From Clostridia bacterium (GTDB lineage Bacteria > Bacillota > Clostridia > Christensenellales > Aristaeellaceae): a DNA stretch of 64,000 bases. Position 1 is the stretch's first letter. Each line of letters starts with the position of its first letter. Under the pieces are notes generated by a model. The model was not told the origin of the DNA. It was given only the letters and a program-made list of their open reading frames with translations, and did not search any database. The stretch is taken from assembly GCA_017395685.1 (NCBI GenBank), contig JAFQOD010000004.1, positions 124,001 through 188,000 of the forward strand, written 5' to 3'. Position numbers and translations under genes: made by a program. This document shows, in pieces, positions 15,954 through 25,530 of this stretch.

Positions 15954-17855
15954 TTAATCAAATAGCGGTGCGCTAACGGTATCGGTTTCTTTGAGGGGCG
16001 GATTTTCCACCCAATCGCATACATTCCACTTGTGCAGGCCGCAGCCGTTGCAGCCCTTGCGGCAATCTTTGGTGGTGATGCCAGCCTTGGCCTTTTCATT
16101 TTCCCTCTTGAGGTATTCCTGGGATACCCCGGCATCAATAAACTGCCAGGGCAGGAGCTCTTCGTAAGGCCGCTCCCTGTGGGCATAGAAGGCGGGATCC
16201 AGGCCGCATTCCCGGAAGGCATCCATCCACAGATCAAATTTGAAATGCTCATTCCAGCTATCCAGCCGGCAGCCCTTTTTCCATGCGGTGTAGATCACAT
16301 CGCCAAGGCGCCTGTCGCCCCGGGCCACGCAGGCCTCCAGCATGGAAAGTTCGCTTTCATGCCAGTTGAAATTGACGCACTTGAGTTTGAGATACTGTCT
16401 CAGGGCAGCCTGCTTTTCATGCACCATTTCGATGGTATCCTGGGCAGCCCACTGGAAGGGAGTAAAGGGCTTGGGCACGAAAACAGCCGTGGAGCAGGTG
16501 ACCTTCAGTCCGTTCTTGGAACGCTTTTCCTTGGGCTGGCGGTAATAGGCACCCACGACCTTCTGGGCCAGATGGCCTATGCCCTGCAAATCTTCATCCG
16601 TTTCGGTGGGCAGGCCCATCATGAAATACAGCTTTACGCTGCTCCAGCCGCATTCAAATGCATCGGTGACGGCGCGCACCAGATCCTCTTCCGTAACGCC
16701 TTTGTTGATCACGTCCCGGAGCCGCTGGGTGCCCGCTTCCGGGGCCAGGGTAAGGCCGGATTTTTTGACCTGCTGGGCTTCTTCCAGAGAATCCTTGACG
16801 ATATTATCAATGCGCATGGAGGGCAGGCTTACGCTGACCCGTTTTTCCTTATAACGCTTCATCAGCTGACGGATCAGCTCGGGCAGGCAGGTGAAATCGC
16901 CGGAGGAGAGGGAAGAAAGGCTCATTTCCTCATAACCGGTGGCTTTCTGCAGTTCATCTGCCAGTTCCAGCAGCTTTTCCATGCTTCTTTCCCGGACGGG
17001 GCGATAGAGCATCCCGGCCTGACAGAAACGGCAGCCTCTGGTGCAGCCCCGCATGATTTCCAGCACCATCCGGTCATGGACGATTTCGGTATAGGGTACG
17101 GGGATGGAGGGGGGATAGGAGGCATTGGTCAGATCCTTCACCACCCGCTTTTTCACCCTTTCGGGGGCGGCAGGATCGGCAGGGGAGAAGGCGGCGATGG
17201 TGCCATCTTCATGATAGGATACCTGGTACAGGGCGGGAACATAAACGCCCTCGACCTGGGCCAGGGCCCGCAGGGTATCCATTTTGCTCTTTTTTGCTGC
17301 TTTGCAATCCCTGACCACATCGATCAGTTCATGCATCACTTCCTCCCCGTCACCGATCATGAAGGCATCCACAAAAGGCGCAAGGGGCTCCGGATTGAAG
17401 GCGCAGGGGCCGCCGGCCACGATCAGGGGCATATTTTCCCCGCGATCCCGGGAATAAGCGGGAATGCGGCCCAGGGACAGCATTTCCAGGATGTTGGTAA
17501 AGCTCATCTCATATTGCAGGGTAAAGCCCACAATTTCAAAATCCTGAAGGGCAGCGCGGCTCTCCAGGCCAAAGAGGGGCACATCCTTTTCCCGCATCAG
17601 ATCGGCCATATCGGCCCCGGGCATGCACACCCGCTCGCACAGGGCGTCGCTGCGCTCGTTGATCAGATGATACAGGATTTTCATCCCCAGATGGGACATG
17701 GCAATTTCATAGGTATCCGGGAAGCAGAAAGCAAAATGCACCGGCACGCTGTTCCATTCCTTGCGGCAGGCGTTCATTTCACCGCCGATATAGCGGGCGG
17801 GCTTTTGCACGATTTCCAGTAAGGCTTCCAGGCGGGCGTTTTCCAGATTGTTCAA
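15954..17855 (-). CDS. B12-binding-domain radical SAM protein (TIGR03960 type)
   Basis: The 633-residue protein starts at TTG (17855) after GGGGAGG. An N-terminal Rossmann-like region corresponds to the cobalamin-binding domain (CFPDTYEIAMSHLGMKILYHLIN), then comes a radical SAM core with RGCTRGCRFCQAG near residue 268. A C-terminal region ends in a further cysteine group (CRKGCNGCGLHKWNVC) that could hold an extra Fe-S cluster. The substrate is unknown. Its constant association with DUF2344 and RNase G-type genes across Clostridia points to RNA or ribosome chemistry. It is the first gene of the leftward operon and has its own promoter at 17898-17926. Confidence 0.9.
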   Translation of the reverse strand: MNNLENARLEALLEIVQKPARYIGGEMNACRKEWNSVPVHFAFCFPDTYEIAMSHLGMKILYHLINERSDALCERVCMPGADMADLMREKDVPLFGLESRAALQDFEIVGFTLQYEMSFTNILEMLSLGRIPAYSRDRGENMPLIVAGGPCAFNPEPLAPFVDAFMIGDGEEVMHELIDVVRDCKAAKKSKMDTLRALAQVEGVYVPALYQVSYHEDGTIAAFSPADPAAPERVKKRVVKDLTNASYPPSIPVPYTEIVHDRMVLEIMRGCTRGCRFCQAGMLYRPVRERSMEKLLELADELQKATGYEEMSLSSLSSGDFTCLPELIRQLMKRYKEKRVSVSLPSMRIDNIVKDSLEEAQQVKKSGLTLAPEAGTQRLRDVINKGVTEEDLVRAVTDAFECGWSSVKLYFMMGLPTETDEDLQGIGHLAQKVVGAYYRQPKEKRSKNGLKVTCSTAVFVPKPFTPFQWAAQDTIEMVHEKQAALRQYLKLKCVNFNWHESELSMLEACVARGDRRLGDVIYTAWKKGCRLDSWNEHFKFDLWMDAFRECGLDPAFYAHRERPYEELLPWQFIDAGVSQEYLKRENEKAKAGITTKDCRKGCNGCGLHKWNVCDWVENPPLKETDTVSAPLFD

Positions 17856-17897
17856 GGGTTAAATACCTCCCCATTGTGTCATACAAAACCACATTAA

Positions 17898-17926
17898 AGT
17901 ATACCATCAATTTTTGTATTTGTCCA
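17898..17926 (-). promoter_or_regulatory. Promoter of the radical SAM-rng-miaB-mutSL operon
   Basis: TGGACA (17926-17921), a 17-base spacer and TATACT (17903-17898), with about 40 bases to the TTG start. Confidence 0.7.
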
Positions 17927-18015
17927 TTCGGGGAGGGAGAAAATGATAAAAAAACTATCATCATATAGGGGGATAAACAGCCCGATTGCCGGAAAAGGGA
18001 AAATTTTTGAAAATT

Positions 18016-18103
18016 AATCCCGATTTTTTTAGTCAGGTATATTGACAACAGAGGCAGAGCATGCTATGCTTACAACGCAAATCCGATTAAAAAAGTCGGG
18101 ATT
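18016..18103 (+). promoter_or_regulatory. iscR promoter with two Rrf2-type operators
   Basis: The promoter is TTGACA (18042-18047), a 17-base spacer and TATGCT (18065-18070). Two related palindromes flank it. Site A (18016-18037) has halves AATCCCGA and AGTCAGG around a T run. Site B (18080-18103) has halves AATCCGATT and GTCGGGATT around an A run. Read in opposite directions the two sites are nearly identical. Site B lies just past the expected start of transcription and site A just ahead of the -35 box, the expected placement for autoregulation by the Rrf2 protein encoded next. Confidence 0.7.
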
Positions 18104-18119
18104 AGAAAGGAGGCCGCCC

Positions 18120-18545
18120 ATGAAGCTTTCCACCAAAGGAAAATACGGGCTGTATGCCATGGTTTATCTGGCCCAGCATGATGGGGAAGGCCCCCAATCC
18201 CTGAAGGCCATTGCGGAGCTGGGCCTGCCCGATCCTTATCTGGAGCAATTGCTGGGAAGCCTGCGGCGGGCCGGTTTGGTCAAGACCGTCCGTGGCCCCC
18301 AAGGGGGGTATCAGCTTTCCAAGCCGCCCCAGGAAATCACCATGCGCCATATCATCGAGGCCATGGAAGGGCCCCTCAGCCTTTCCGAATGCGTGGTGGA
18401 GCCGGAGCATGTATGCCCCCGGGGCAGCAATTGCAAGGCCAGGGGAGTGTGGGGATATCTCACCGATCAGATCAACGGCCTTTTAGATAGCATCACCTTA
18501 ACCGATATGCTCAAACAAGAAATCAAAGGAGAAATTATCGCATGA
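18120..18545 (+). CDS. iscR: Rrf2-family, IscR-like Fe-S cluster regulator
   Basis: The ATG at 18120 follows GAAAGGAGG and gives 141 residues. The winged helix begins MKLSTKGKYGLYAMVYLA and contains the recognition region LPDPYLEQLLGSLRRAGLVKTVRGPQGGYQL. Three cysteines (ECVVEPEHVCPRGSNCKARG, spacing C-x8-C-x5-C) resemble the cluster-binding triad of IscR, although the first gap is longer than the C-x5-C of E. coli. It is expected to sense Fe-S or cysteine status and to repress its own operon through the palindromes at 18016-18103. Its stop overlaps the nifS start. Confidence 0.9.
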   Translation: MKLSTKGKYGLYAMVYLAQHDGEGPQSLKAIAELGLPDPYLEQLLGSLRRAGLVKTVRGPQGGYQLSKPPQEITMRHIIEAMEGPLSLSECVVEPEHVCPRGSNCKARGVWGYLTDQINGLLDSITLTDMLKQEIKGEIIA

Positions 18546-19723
18546 ACCGCATTTACATGGATAACGCCGCCACCACTGCCATCGCCCCGGAAGCACTGGC
18601 CGCCATGCTGCCCTGCTTCGGCCAGAATTACGGCAATGCCTCTTCCATTCATTCCACTGGCCGGGATGCCCGGAAGGCCATGGAAGAATCCCGCCGGAAG
18701 ATCGCCGCCTGCCTGGGGGCCAAGCCCAATGAGATCTATTTCACCTCCGGCGGCACCGAATCGGATAACTGGGCCATCAAGGGGGCTGCCTTTGCCAATC
18801 AGCGCAAGGGCAATCACATCATCACCAGCCAGATTGAGCATCATGCAGTGCTGCATACCTGCGAATGGCTGGAAAAGCATGGCTTTGAAGTGACTTATCT
18901 GCCGGTAGATGAATACGGCCTGGTCAATCCTGCCGATGTGGAAGCGGCCATTACCGATAAGACCATCCTGATTTCCATCATGGCCGCCAATAATGAAATC
19001 GGCACCATCGAACCTGTGGCCGAAATTGGCAAAATAGCCCGGGAACACAAAATTCTTTTCCACTGCGATGCCGTTCAGGCGGTGGGCGCCATCCCTGTGA
19101 ATGTGGATGACTGGAATGTGGATATGCTCTCCCTCTCCGGGCATAAATTCCATGGCCCCAAGGGCGTGGGCGCCCTGTATGTGCGCACTGGCGCCCGGAT
19201 TGAAAGCTTTATGCACGGCGGCGCCCAGGAGCGGGGCCGCAGGGCCACCACCGAAAATCTGCCCGGTATTGTGGGCATGGCCGCAGCCCTGGAAAAGGCC
19301 TGCGAAAATATGGAAGAGACGGCCTGCAAGCTGATGATGATGCGGGATCGGCTGATCAAGGGATTGCTGGATACCATTCCCCATACCCGCCTCAACGGTC
19401 ATGCCATGAAGCGGCTGCCCAACAATGTGAATATCTCCGTCCGGTTTATTGAGGGTGAAGCGCTGCTGCTGCGGCTGGATCTGGCGGGGATCGCCGGTTC
19501 CTCCGGCTCTGCCTGCACCTCCGGCTCCCTGGATCCGTCCCATGTACTGCTGGCCATCGGCCTGCCCCATGAGATTGCCCATGGCTCCCTTCGCCTTTCT
19601 CTTTCCGATACCAATACGGAAGCGGAAGTGGATGAAGTGCTGGAAGTGCTGCCCAAGATTGTCAAAACCCTCCGGGATATGAGCCCCCTTTATGAACAAT
19701 ATCTGGAAGAAAATAAAGAATAA
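18542..19723 (+). CDS. nifS: Cysteine desulfurase (NifS/IscS type)
   Basis: This enzyme takes sulfur from L-cysteine and passes it as persulfide to the scaffold protein encoded next. The 393-residue protein begins MNRIYMDNAATTAIAP. PLP-site motifs are TSGGTESDNWAIKG, HCDAVQA and SGHKFHGPKG with the Schiff-base lysine at K202. The catalytic loop SSGSACTSG contains C325. Type I desulfurases of this length belong to ISC/NIF systems. The start codon overlaps the iscR stop, so both are translated from one message. Confidence 0.95.
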   Translation: MNRIYMDNAATTAIAPEALAAMLPCFGQNYGNASSIHSTGRDARKAMEESRRKIAACLGAKPNEIYFTSGGTESDNWAIKGAAFANQRKGNHIITSQIEHHAVLHTCEWLEKHGFEVTYLPVDEYGLVNPADVEAAITDKTILISIMAANNEIGTIEPVAEIGKIAREHKILFHCDAVQAVGAIPVNVDDWNVDMLSLSGHKFHGPKGVGALYVRTGARIESFMHGGAQERGRRATTENLPGIVGMAAALEKACENMEETACKLMMMRDRLIKGLLDTIPHTRLNGHAMKRLPNNVNISVRFIEGEALLLRLDLAGIAGSSGSACTSGSLDPSHVLLAIGLPHEIAHGSLRLSLSDTNTEAEVDEVLEVLPKIVKTLRDMSPLYEQYLEENKE

Positions 19724-19793
19724 TCGCCGCATTGACCGGCTGAATAAATGTAAAAATTCTGATTGCCTGTGATGAAAGGAAGGAATCATTATC

Positions 19794-20177
19794 ATGTACA
19801 GCGAAAAAGTGATGGATCATTTCACCAATCCCCGCAATGTGGGCGATCTGCCCGATGCCAACGGCGTAGGCACGGTTGGCAATGCCAAGTGCGGTGATAT
19901 TATGCGGATGTATCTGAAAGTGGAAAACGGCGTGATCGTGGATGTGAAGTTCAAAACCTTCGGCTGCGGCGCCGCCATCGCCACTTCTTCTATGGCCACT
20001 GAAATGGTAAAGGGAAAGACCCTGAAGGAAGCCCTGCAATTGACCAATAAGGCGGTTGCCGAGGCGCTGGACGGGCTGCCCCCCGTGAAAATGCACTGCT
20101 CGCTGCTGGCGGAAGAGGCCATCCATGCGGCGGTGGAAGATTATTTGAAAAATCATCCCGACGAAGTGATCGAATAA
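19794..20177 (+). CDS. nifU: Fe-S cluster scaffold, NifU/IscU type
   Basis: This 127-residue protein is the N-terminal U-type scaffold only. The three cluster cysteines are in GNAKCGDIMR, TFGCGAAIATSS and MHCSLLAEEA, with the Asp after the first Cys conserved. It accepts sulfur from NifS and iron to build [2Fe-2S]/[4Fe-4S] clusters for delivery to proteins such as the two radical SAM enzymes and MiaB encoded on the other side of the shared intergenic region. AAGGAAGG precedes the ATG. The C-terminal Nfu domain of full NifU is absent, as is common in Clostridia. Confidence 0.95.
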   Translation: MYSEKVMDHFTNPRNVGDLPDANGVGTVGNAKCGDIMRMYLKVENGVIVDVKFKTFGCGAAIATSSMATEMVKGKTLKEALQLTNKAVAEALDGLPPVKMHCSLLAEEAIHAAVEDYLKNHPDEVIE

Positions 20178-20210
20178 AATCGATTTTGCTCCGGGATGTA
20201 AGGAGCATAT

Positions 20211-22010
20211 ATGCCGCAGGAAGTACATGGAAATACTGTGGGCATCCGGGAAAGCCAGCTGCAGGAACTGGCGGCTATCTACGATTGCCCCTTTGAAACG
20301 GATGAATTTGCGCCGCGCGATCTCCTGACCGAGCTTGCGCGGCATTCGTGCGCTTTGAACCGGGAAATTGCCGTCTATGTCAGCCGGGATGGAGACGTAC
20401 TGGATGTGACGGTGGGTGTGATTGACAGTGTGCCGCTGATGGATCTGCGGCTGCGCAGAAATGCAAGGCGGCTTTCCTGTGTCCGCTGCATTCATACCCA
20501 TCCCAGCGGCACGGCTTGCCTGTCCGAAGTGGATCTGGCCGCCCTGCGCTCCCTGATGCTGGACAGCATGTGCGCCGTGGGCGTCAATGACGACGGTCGG
20601 ATCAACGGCGTCAGCGCCGCATTCCTTACCGAGAAGGTAAACGGCATCCCCGGTATTCAGGTCAGCGATATTTATCCCCTGAAAAAGATTCCCCAGGCAG
20701 AATGGATGCAGGAAATCCAGCTGGCGGATCAAAGGGTGATGCAGGGCCAGGAGGCCGATCTTTCCGAAGTGCCCGAGCGGGCATTGCTGGTGGGCATCGA
20801 CAGCGAACGATCGCTGGATGAGCTTTCCGCCCTAGCGGAAAGCGCCGGCGCACAGGTGGTGGGCCGGTCCTTCCAGAAGCGTCCCAAGCCGGATACAGCC
20901 ACCTTTGTGGGCAGCGGCAAGGCAGTGGAACTGCAGTTGGAGGCCCAGGCGCTGGAGGCCGATCTGGTCATTTTTGATGATGAGCTTACCGGCGCACAGA
21001 CCCGCAATCTGGAGCAGCTGATCGGTGTCAAGGTAATTGACCGCACTACTCTGATCCTGGATATTTTTGCCCAGCGCGCCAAATCCGGGGAGGGTAAACT
21101 GCAGGTGCAGCTTGCCCAGCTGAAATACCGGGCAGGCCGTCTGATCGGCCAGGGCCTGATTCTTTCCCGGCTTGGCGGCGGCATCGGCACCCGGGGCCCC
21201 GGTGAATCCAAGCTGGAAATGGATCGCCGCCGGATCCGGGAGCAGATCACCAATCTGAAGCGGGAACTGGATCAATTGCAAAAGCAGCGCCAATTGCGCC
21301 GAAAAAGCAGGGAAAAGAACGCCATTCCCGTTGTATCGCTGGTGGGCTACACCAATACCGGCAAATCCACCCTGCTCAATCTGATCACGGATGCAGGAGT
21401 ATATGCCGAAAACAAGCTTTTTGCCACCCTGGACGCCGTATCCAGGAAGGTAACCCTTCCCGATGGCGGGGAATTTCTGCTGGTGGATACGGTGGGCTTT
21501 GTAAGCAAGCTTCCCCATGATCTGGTGGAGGCCTTTAAATCCACTCTGGAAGAGGCCGCCCTTTCCGATCTGCTGGTGATCGTATCCGACGCATCCAATC
21601 CGGAAATGATGTTTCAGCATAAAGTGGTGGAAGAGGTGCTTGCCCAGATCGGCGCCGATCATCAGCCCCGGATTGACGTAATGAATAAATGCGATCTGGT
21701 GGAAATGGATTGCAATGAAATGCCGCTGCTGCCCAAGGCGCTGCACATTTCTGCCAAAACCGGCGATGGTATTGACAATCTGTTTCAGGAGATTGCATCG
21801 CATCTTCGCAAAACCGAGCAGAAAATTACTCTGCTGGTGCCCTTTGCCCAGTACGGCGTGATCAATGAGCTGCGGCAGAAGGGCCGGGTGGTGGAAGAAA
21901 ACTATGATGATGAGGGCACCCGCATTACCGTGATGCTCAAAGCCGATGCTGCCGGGCAGATTGCCGGCCGCTACGGGCACATGATTCTGGAAGGAATGCA
22001 GCAATCGTAA
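20211..22010 (+). CDS. hflX: GTPase HflX with clostridial N-terminal extension
   Basis: HflX is a ribosome-associated GTPase that splits stalled or stressed 70S ribosomes. This 599-residue version has about 180 extra N-terminal residues (including [21 protein letters not shown], a JAB/MPN-like HTHPSG pattern) ahead of the glycine-rich HflX domain ([18 protein letters not shown]). The G domain has P-loop GYTNTGKST (about 381-389), the DTVGF motif and NKCD. The HTHPSG segment is shared by several clostridial HflX proteins; whether it is catalytic is unknown. It follows nifU by 33 bases, and the next gene follows it by 18. Confidence 0.93.
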   Translation: MPQEVHGNTVGIRESQLQELAAIYDCPFETDEFAPRDLLTELARHSCALNREIAVYVSRDGDVLDVTVGVIDSVPLMDLRLRRNARRLSCVRCIHTHPSGTACLSEVDLAALRSLMLDSMCAVGVNDDGRINGVSAAFLTEKVNGIPGIQVSDIYPLKKIPQAEWMQEIQLADQRVMQGQEADLSEVPERALLVGIDSERSLDELSALAESAGAQVVGRSFQKRPKPDTATFVGSGKAVELQLEAQALEADLVIFDDELTGAQTRNLEQLIGVKVIDRTTLILDIFAQRAKSGEGKLQVQLAQLKYRAGRLIGQGLILSRLGGGIGTRGPGESKLEMDRRRIREQITNLKRELDQLQKQRQLRRKSREKNAIPVVSLVGYTNTGKSTLLNLITDAGVYAENKLFATLDAVSRKVTLPDGGEFLLVDTVGFVSKLPHDLVEAFKSTLEEAALSDLLVIVSDASNPEMMFQHKVVEEVLAQIGADHQPRIDVMNKCDLVEMDCNEMPLLPKALHISAKTGDGIDNLFQEIASHLRKTEQKITLLVPFAQYGVINELRQKGRVVEENYDDEGTRITVMLKADAAGQIAGRYGHMILEGMQQS

Positions 22011-22028
22011 GATAAAGGAGGGCTGGGA

Positions 22029-22706
22029 ATGGCCGCAAAATTATTTGCTCTGCTGATGATGCTGATCAATCTGGGGCTTGGTACCGTAAATCAGTATGTG
22101 GAGGAAATGAACCTGGGCGGCAATCTTTTTCTGGTGAACAGGGATTTTCCCGTCTCCTCCGATTATGTGCCCCAGGATCTTGTAAAGCCGGATGTCGCCA
22201 TGACAGCCAGCAATATCAAGATGCGCGAGGAAGCCGCCCATGCCCTGGAGGATATGTTCCGGGCAGCCAAGGATGAAAAGGGGTATAATCTGGTGGCCAT
22301 TTCCGGGTATCGCAGCTATGGACAGCAGACCTCCATTTTCAACCGCAAGGTAAAAAATGTGGGCAGGAAGGCGGCCATGCTGCTGGTAGCGCCGCCGGGC
22401 ACCAGCGAACATCAATTGGGCCTGGCCATGGATCTGGGATGCAAACGCAATACATCCCTTACCGAATCCTTCGGGAAGACAGAAGAGGGCCAGTGGGTAG
22501 CGGAAAACTGCCATCGCTTTGGCTATATCATCCGCTACAAAGAGGAATGGACGGATATTACCGGCTATGCCTTTGAACCCTGGCACGTAAGATATGTGGG
22601 GGTGGAGCATGCCGCCCGCATCCATGAACTGGATATCCCCCTGGAATACTATATTGCCCAGCTCAGGGAAGCCCAATATGCCCTGATCGCCGCAGAAATG
22701 GAGTGA
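22029..22706 (+). CDS. M15 (VanY-like) D-Ala-D-Ala carboxypeptidase, copy 1
   Basis: The 225-residue protein has a hydrophobic N-terminus (MAAKLFALLMMLINLGLG), which may be a signal peptide or anchor. Catalytic-site motifs of the zinc peptidase are complete: TSEHQLGLAMD (zinc His and Asp) at about 125-135 and EPWHVRYVG (catalytic Glu, zinc His) at about 183-191, with SGYRSYGQQ before them. Enzymes of this fold remove the terminal D-Ala from peptidoglycan stem peptides. It is the first of three adjacent paralogs. AAAGGAGGG precedes the ATG. Its stop overlaps the start of copy 2. Confidence 0.88.
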   Translation: MAAKLFALLMMLINLGLGTVNQYVEEMNLGGNLFLVNRDFPVSSDYVPQDLVKPDVAMTASNIKMREEAAHALEDMFRAAKDEKGYNLVAISGYRSYGQQTSIFNRKVKNVGRKAAMLLVAPPGTSEHQLGLAMDLGCKRNTSLTESFGKTEEGQWVAENCHRFGYIIRYKEEWTDITGYAFEPWHVRYVGVEHAARIHELDIPLEYYIAQLREAQYALIAAEME

Positions 22707-23515
22707 TTGTTATTCGTCGCCTGATTATTGCCTGTCTGTTCCTTTGTCTGTTTGCGTTCGGCGCTTCAGGGGAAAGAATGCCCGAATGGGAATATCCCAT
22801 TGCCCCGGAAATTCTGCATGATGCTTCTGACTATATCACATTGACCAATGTGGATACGCTGCTCTCTTCCGATTATGTGCCCCATGATCTGGTGCGCCTG
22901 ACGGCCAAGCGTGTTTCCTCCATGCGGGATGCAGAACTGCGCAAGGCGGCCAGCGAGGCTATCAATGATATGTTTGCCGCCGCGCTGGAGGATGGCTATA
23001 CCCTCTATATCAAGAGCGCCTACCGCAGCTACGGCACCCAGGATACTATGTATCAGAACCGGCTGGCGAAATACGGATACGATGATGGCCTGGTGGCTTA
23101 TCCGGGATCCAGCGATCACCAGACGGGCCTGGGGGTCGATGTGCTCAATTATGAGTGGACCCTGAAGGATGGCATGAATGAAAATTTTGCCCTGGAAAGC
23201 GAAGCAAAGTGGATGGCGGAACACTGCCATGAATTCGGCTTTGTTATCCGGTATATGGAAGATAAGGAAGAAATCACCGGCATCAAATATGAGCCCTGGC
23301 ATCTGCGTTATGTGGGGCTGGAAGTGGCTGCCTATATGATGGAAAATCATCTTTCCCTGGAGGAATTCACCCAGGAATGGCAGGCCTATGTGGAAGAATA
23401 CGAAAATAACGGCGGGGATATGCAGCTGCTCATTCTGCAGAACCGCCAGGTGGGCCCTGCAGTGGTTGTGGATACCGCTGATGACGGGGAAGAAGAATTG
23501 GCCTACGCTTATTAA
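22703..23515 (+). CDS. M15 (VanY-like) D-Ala-D-Ala carboxypeptidase, copy 2
   Basis: This 270-residue paralog starts with GTG overlapping the stop of copy 1. A signal peptide (IVIRRLIIACLFLCLFAFGASG) is followed by the domain with SAYRSYGTQ, SSDHQTGLGVD (about 136-146) and EPWHLRYVG (about 196-204); all zinc and catalytic residues are present. The C-terminus is longer and acidic (VVVDTADDGEEELAYAY). It is the most diverged of the three and may differ in substrate or site of action. Exported peptidoglycan hydrolase by inference. Confidence 0.87.
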   Translation: MIVIRRLIIACLFLCLFAFGASGERMPEWEYPIAPEILHDASDYITLTNVDTLLSSDYVPHDLVRLTAKRVSSMRDAELRKAASEAINDMFAAALEDGYTLYIKSAYRSYGTQDTMYQNRLAKYGYDDGLVAYPGSSDHQTGLGVDVLNYEWTLKDGMNENFALESEAKWMAEHCHEFGFVIRYMEDKEEITGIKYEPWHLRYVGLEVAAYMMENHLSLEEFTQEWQAYVEEYENNGGDMQLLILQNRQVGPAVVVDTADDGEEELAYAY

Positions 23516-23548
23516 TCAGACCAGCACAGAAGAAGGGGAGGATGCATC

Positions 23549-24409
23549 ATGAAAAAATGCCTGATTCTTTTCATGGCCCTGATGGTTTTTGCCTGTCAGG
23601 GCGCTTTTGCCGCCCCCTTTGATGATGACGGGCTGCTGCGCCTGGTCAACCGGGATGAAAAAATCACCAAGAAATATGTGCCGGCGGATCTGGTGAAGCC
23701 GGATGTGCCCACCAATAAAAAAAGCCAGCAGGAGAGCATCTTCATGCGGGCAGAGGCTGCCCGGGCGCTGGAGGAAATGTTTGCTGCGGCCAAGGCTGAA
23801 AAAGGATATAATCTGCTTGCGGTATCGGGCTATCGTGCCTTCGGGCTGCAGCAGGTGATGTTCAATAATAAAGTAAAGGCCGTTGGCAGCAAGGAAAAGG
23901 CCTGGCGGAAAGTGGCCCCTGCCGGCGCCAGCGAGCATCAATTGGGCCTGGCCCAGGATGTGATCTGCGATACCTATCGCTATCTGAATAACGGCTTTGC
24001 CGATACCGACGAAGGAAAATGGCTTTATGCCAATTGCCACAGGTTCGGCTTTATCGTGCGTTATCTGAAGGAATGGGAAAGCATTACCGGATATGCGGCG
24101 GAGCCGTGGCATTTCCGTTATCTGGGGGTCAATCATGCCGCTGCCGTCCATTGGCTGAATATTCCCTATGAAACCTATGCCCATCAGGCCATGGAACTGC
24201 CGGAATTCGTGCAGGTGAAGGGCAATGCCTATCTGCTCTACGGGGTGATGGATAATGCCCTCAACGGAGACGGCTGCCTGTTTGAAGAAATCTGCAATGC
24301 CGCTTGTGATACGGAAGCGCAGCAGATGGCCGTCATTGAAGAAATGACTGTTTATTTTCTTCCGGAAGGAATCAGCCTTTCCCAGGCTCTTTCCGGGGAG
24401 GTGCATTGA
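23549..24409 (+). CDS. M15 (VanY-like) D-Ala-D-Ala carboxypeptidase, copy 3
   Basis: This 286-residue protein has a clear signal peptide (MKKCLILFMALMVFACQGAFA) and the motifs SGYRAFGLQ, ASEHQLGLAQD (about 127-137) and EPWHFRYLG (about 184-192), so it is predicted active. It is closer to copy 1 (both have YVP-DLVKPDV and EKGYNL) than to copy 2. A C-terminal extension of about 70 residues has no recognised motif. AAGGGGAGG lies before the ATG. The following gene starts two bases after its stop. Confidence 0.88.
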   Translation: MKKCLILFMALMVFACQGAFAAPFDDDGLLRLVNRDEKITKKYVPADLVKPDVPTNKKSQQESIFMRAEAARALEEMFAAAKAEKGYNLLAVSGYRAFGLQQVMFNNKVKAVGSKEKAWRKVAPAGASEHQLGLAQDVICDTYRYLNNGFADTDEGKWLYANCHRFGFIVRYLKEWESITGYAAEPWHFRYLGVNHAAAVHWLNIPYETYAHQAMELPEFVQVKGNAYLLYGVMDNALNGDGCLFEEICNAACDTEAQQMAVIEEMTVYFLPEGISLSQALSGEVH

Positions 24410-24410
24410 A

Positions 24411-25529
24411 ATGGCCTCTCTCCGGGATAAGCTCAGGGCTGCTGCGCCCCAGAAGGCCCGTCCGGTAAAGCCCCAGGCTCAGGATTGTTACTTAAAGGAA
24501 ATCAGAATACCCATCGAGAAATTTGATCTGCCCCGCCTGATTTCCGGGGATGCCCTCGCCTTCATGCAGGGGGGAGAATATCCCGACTGCAGGCGGGAGG
24601 ATTTTTTATTTCTGGATACGGAAACCACGGGTTTGTCCCATGGAGCGGGAACGGTGGCCTTTCTGGTGGGCGTGGGGTACTTTACGGAGCAACATTTCAT
24701 CGTGCGCCAGTATATGATGCGGGATTACGATGAAGAGGAATTTCTGCTCTCTTATGTGGCAAAGGATCTGTATCAATGCAAGGTGATTTGTACCTTCAAC
24801 GGGGCCACCTTTGATCTGCCGCTGCTGGAAAACAGATATACGCTTAAGCGTATGCGGGAGCAGTATATCCGCAGGCCCCACGTGGATTTGCTGCCCACTG
24901 CCAGGAGGGTATGGAAGCTGCGGCTGAAAAAATGCAATCTGGCCAGCCTGGAGGCGGCGGTGCTGGGCCTGGAGCGGGAGGATGATCTGCCCGGCTCCAT
25001 GGTGCCGGAGCGGTATTTCACCTATCTTAAAACCAAGGAATTTTTCCTTCTGGATGATATTCTTGAACATAATGAGCAGGATATCATTTCCCTTGCCCAT
25101 ATTCTTTCCCGGCTGCTGTGCCTGCATGCCGCCCCCATTGACGCAGGCAACCCGGAGGATATTTTCAGCCTGGGCCGGGTATATGAACGAAGGGGAAGGC
25201 AGGAAGGGGCCAGAATGTGCTACAGGGCAGCGGATTGCGGCGCTGTATCTGCCATGGCCCGGGCCAGAATGGCCGATTCCTTCCGCCGGGAAGGGGATTA
25301 TTCAGAGGCGGCCCGGGTCTATGAACGGATGATCGCCTGCCGTCAGGGCGGCATTGCGCCTTATATTGCCATGGCGAAAATTTGTGAGCATAAAAAAAGG
25401 GATATCCCCGCCGCCATCGAATATACAAGGAAAGCCATTATTTTATCAGCGGATCAGCCCGATTGCAATATGGCGGATTTGCAGAAACGATATCAACGCC
25501 TGCTGAAAAAGGCAAGGAGGGAAACATAA
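24411..25529 (+). CDS. YprB-like ribonuclease H-fold exonuclease with TPR tail
   Basis: Residues about 60-235 form a DEDD-type exonuclease domain: LFLDTETTGLSHGAGTVAF (first D and E), ICTFNGATFDLPLLENR (second D) and EHNEQDIISLAHILSRL (last D). This is the YprB-like family of predicted 3'-5' exonucleases; the true substrate is unknown. Residues about 250-372 form TPR-like helical repeats (RVYERRGRQEGARMCYRAA, ARVYERMIAC). The DEDD residues are all present. It begins two bases after the copy 3 M15 gene, and the TPR gene starts one base after it. Confidence 0.85.
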   Translation: MASLRDKLRAAAPQKARPVKPQAQDCYLKEIRIPIEKFDLPRLISGDALAFMQGGEYPDCRREDFLFLDTETTGLSHGAGTVAFLVGVGYFTEQHFIVRQYMMRDYDEEEFLLSYVAKDLYQCKVICTFNGATFDLPLLENRYTLKRMREQYIRRPHVDLLPTARRVWKLRLKKCNLASLEAAVLGLEREDDLPGSMVPERYFTYLKTKEFFLLDDILEHNEQDIISLAHILSRLLCLHAAPIDAGNPEDIFSLGRVYERRGRQEGARMCYRAADCGAVSAMARARMADSFRREGDYSEAARVYERMIACRQGGIAPYIAMAKICEHKKRDIPAAIEYTRKAIILSADQPDCNMADLQKRYQRLLKKARRET

Positions 25530-25530
25530 T

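Noticed and set aside
16032-17822. 596-codon plus-strand frame opposite the radical SAM gene
   Set aside because: Shadow of a well-supported minus-strand gene; no start context and no domain.
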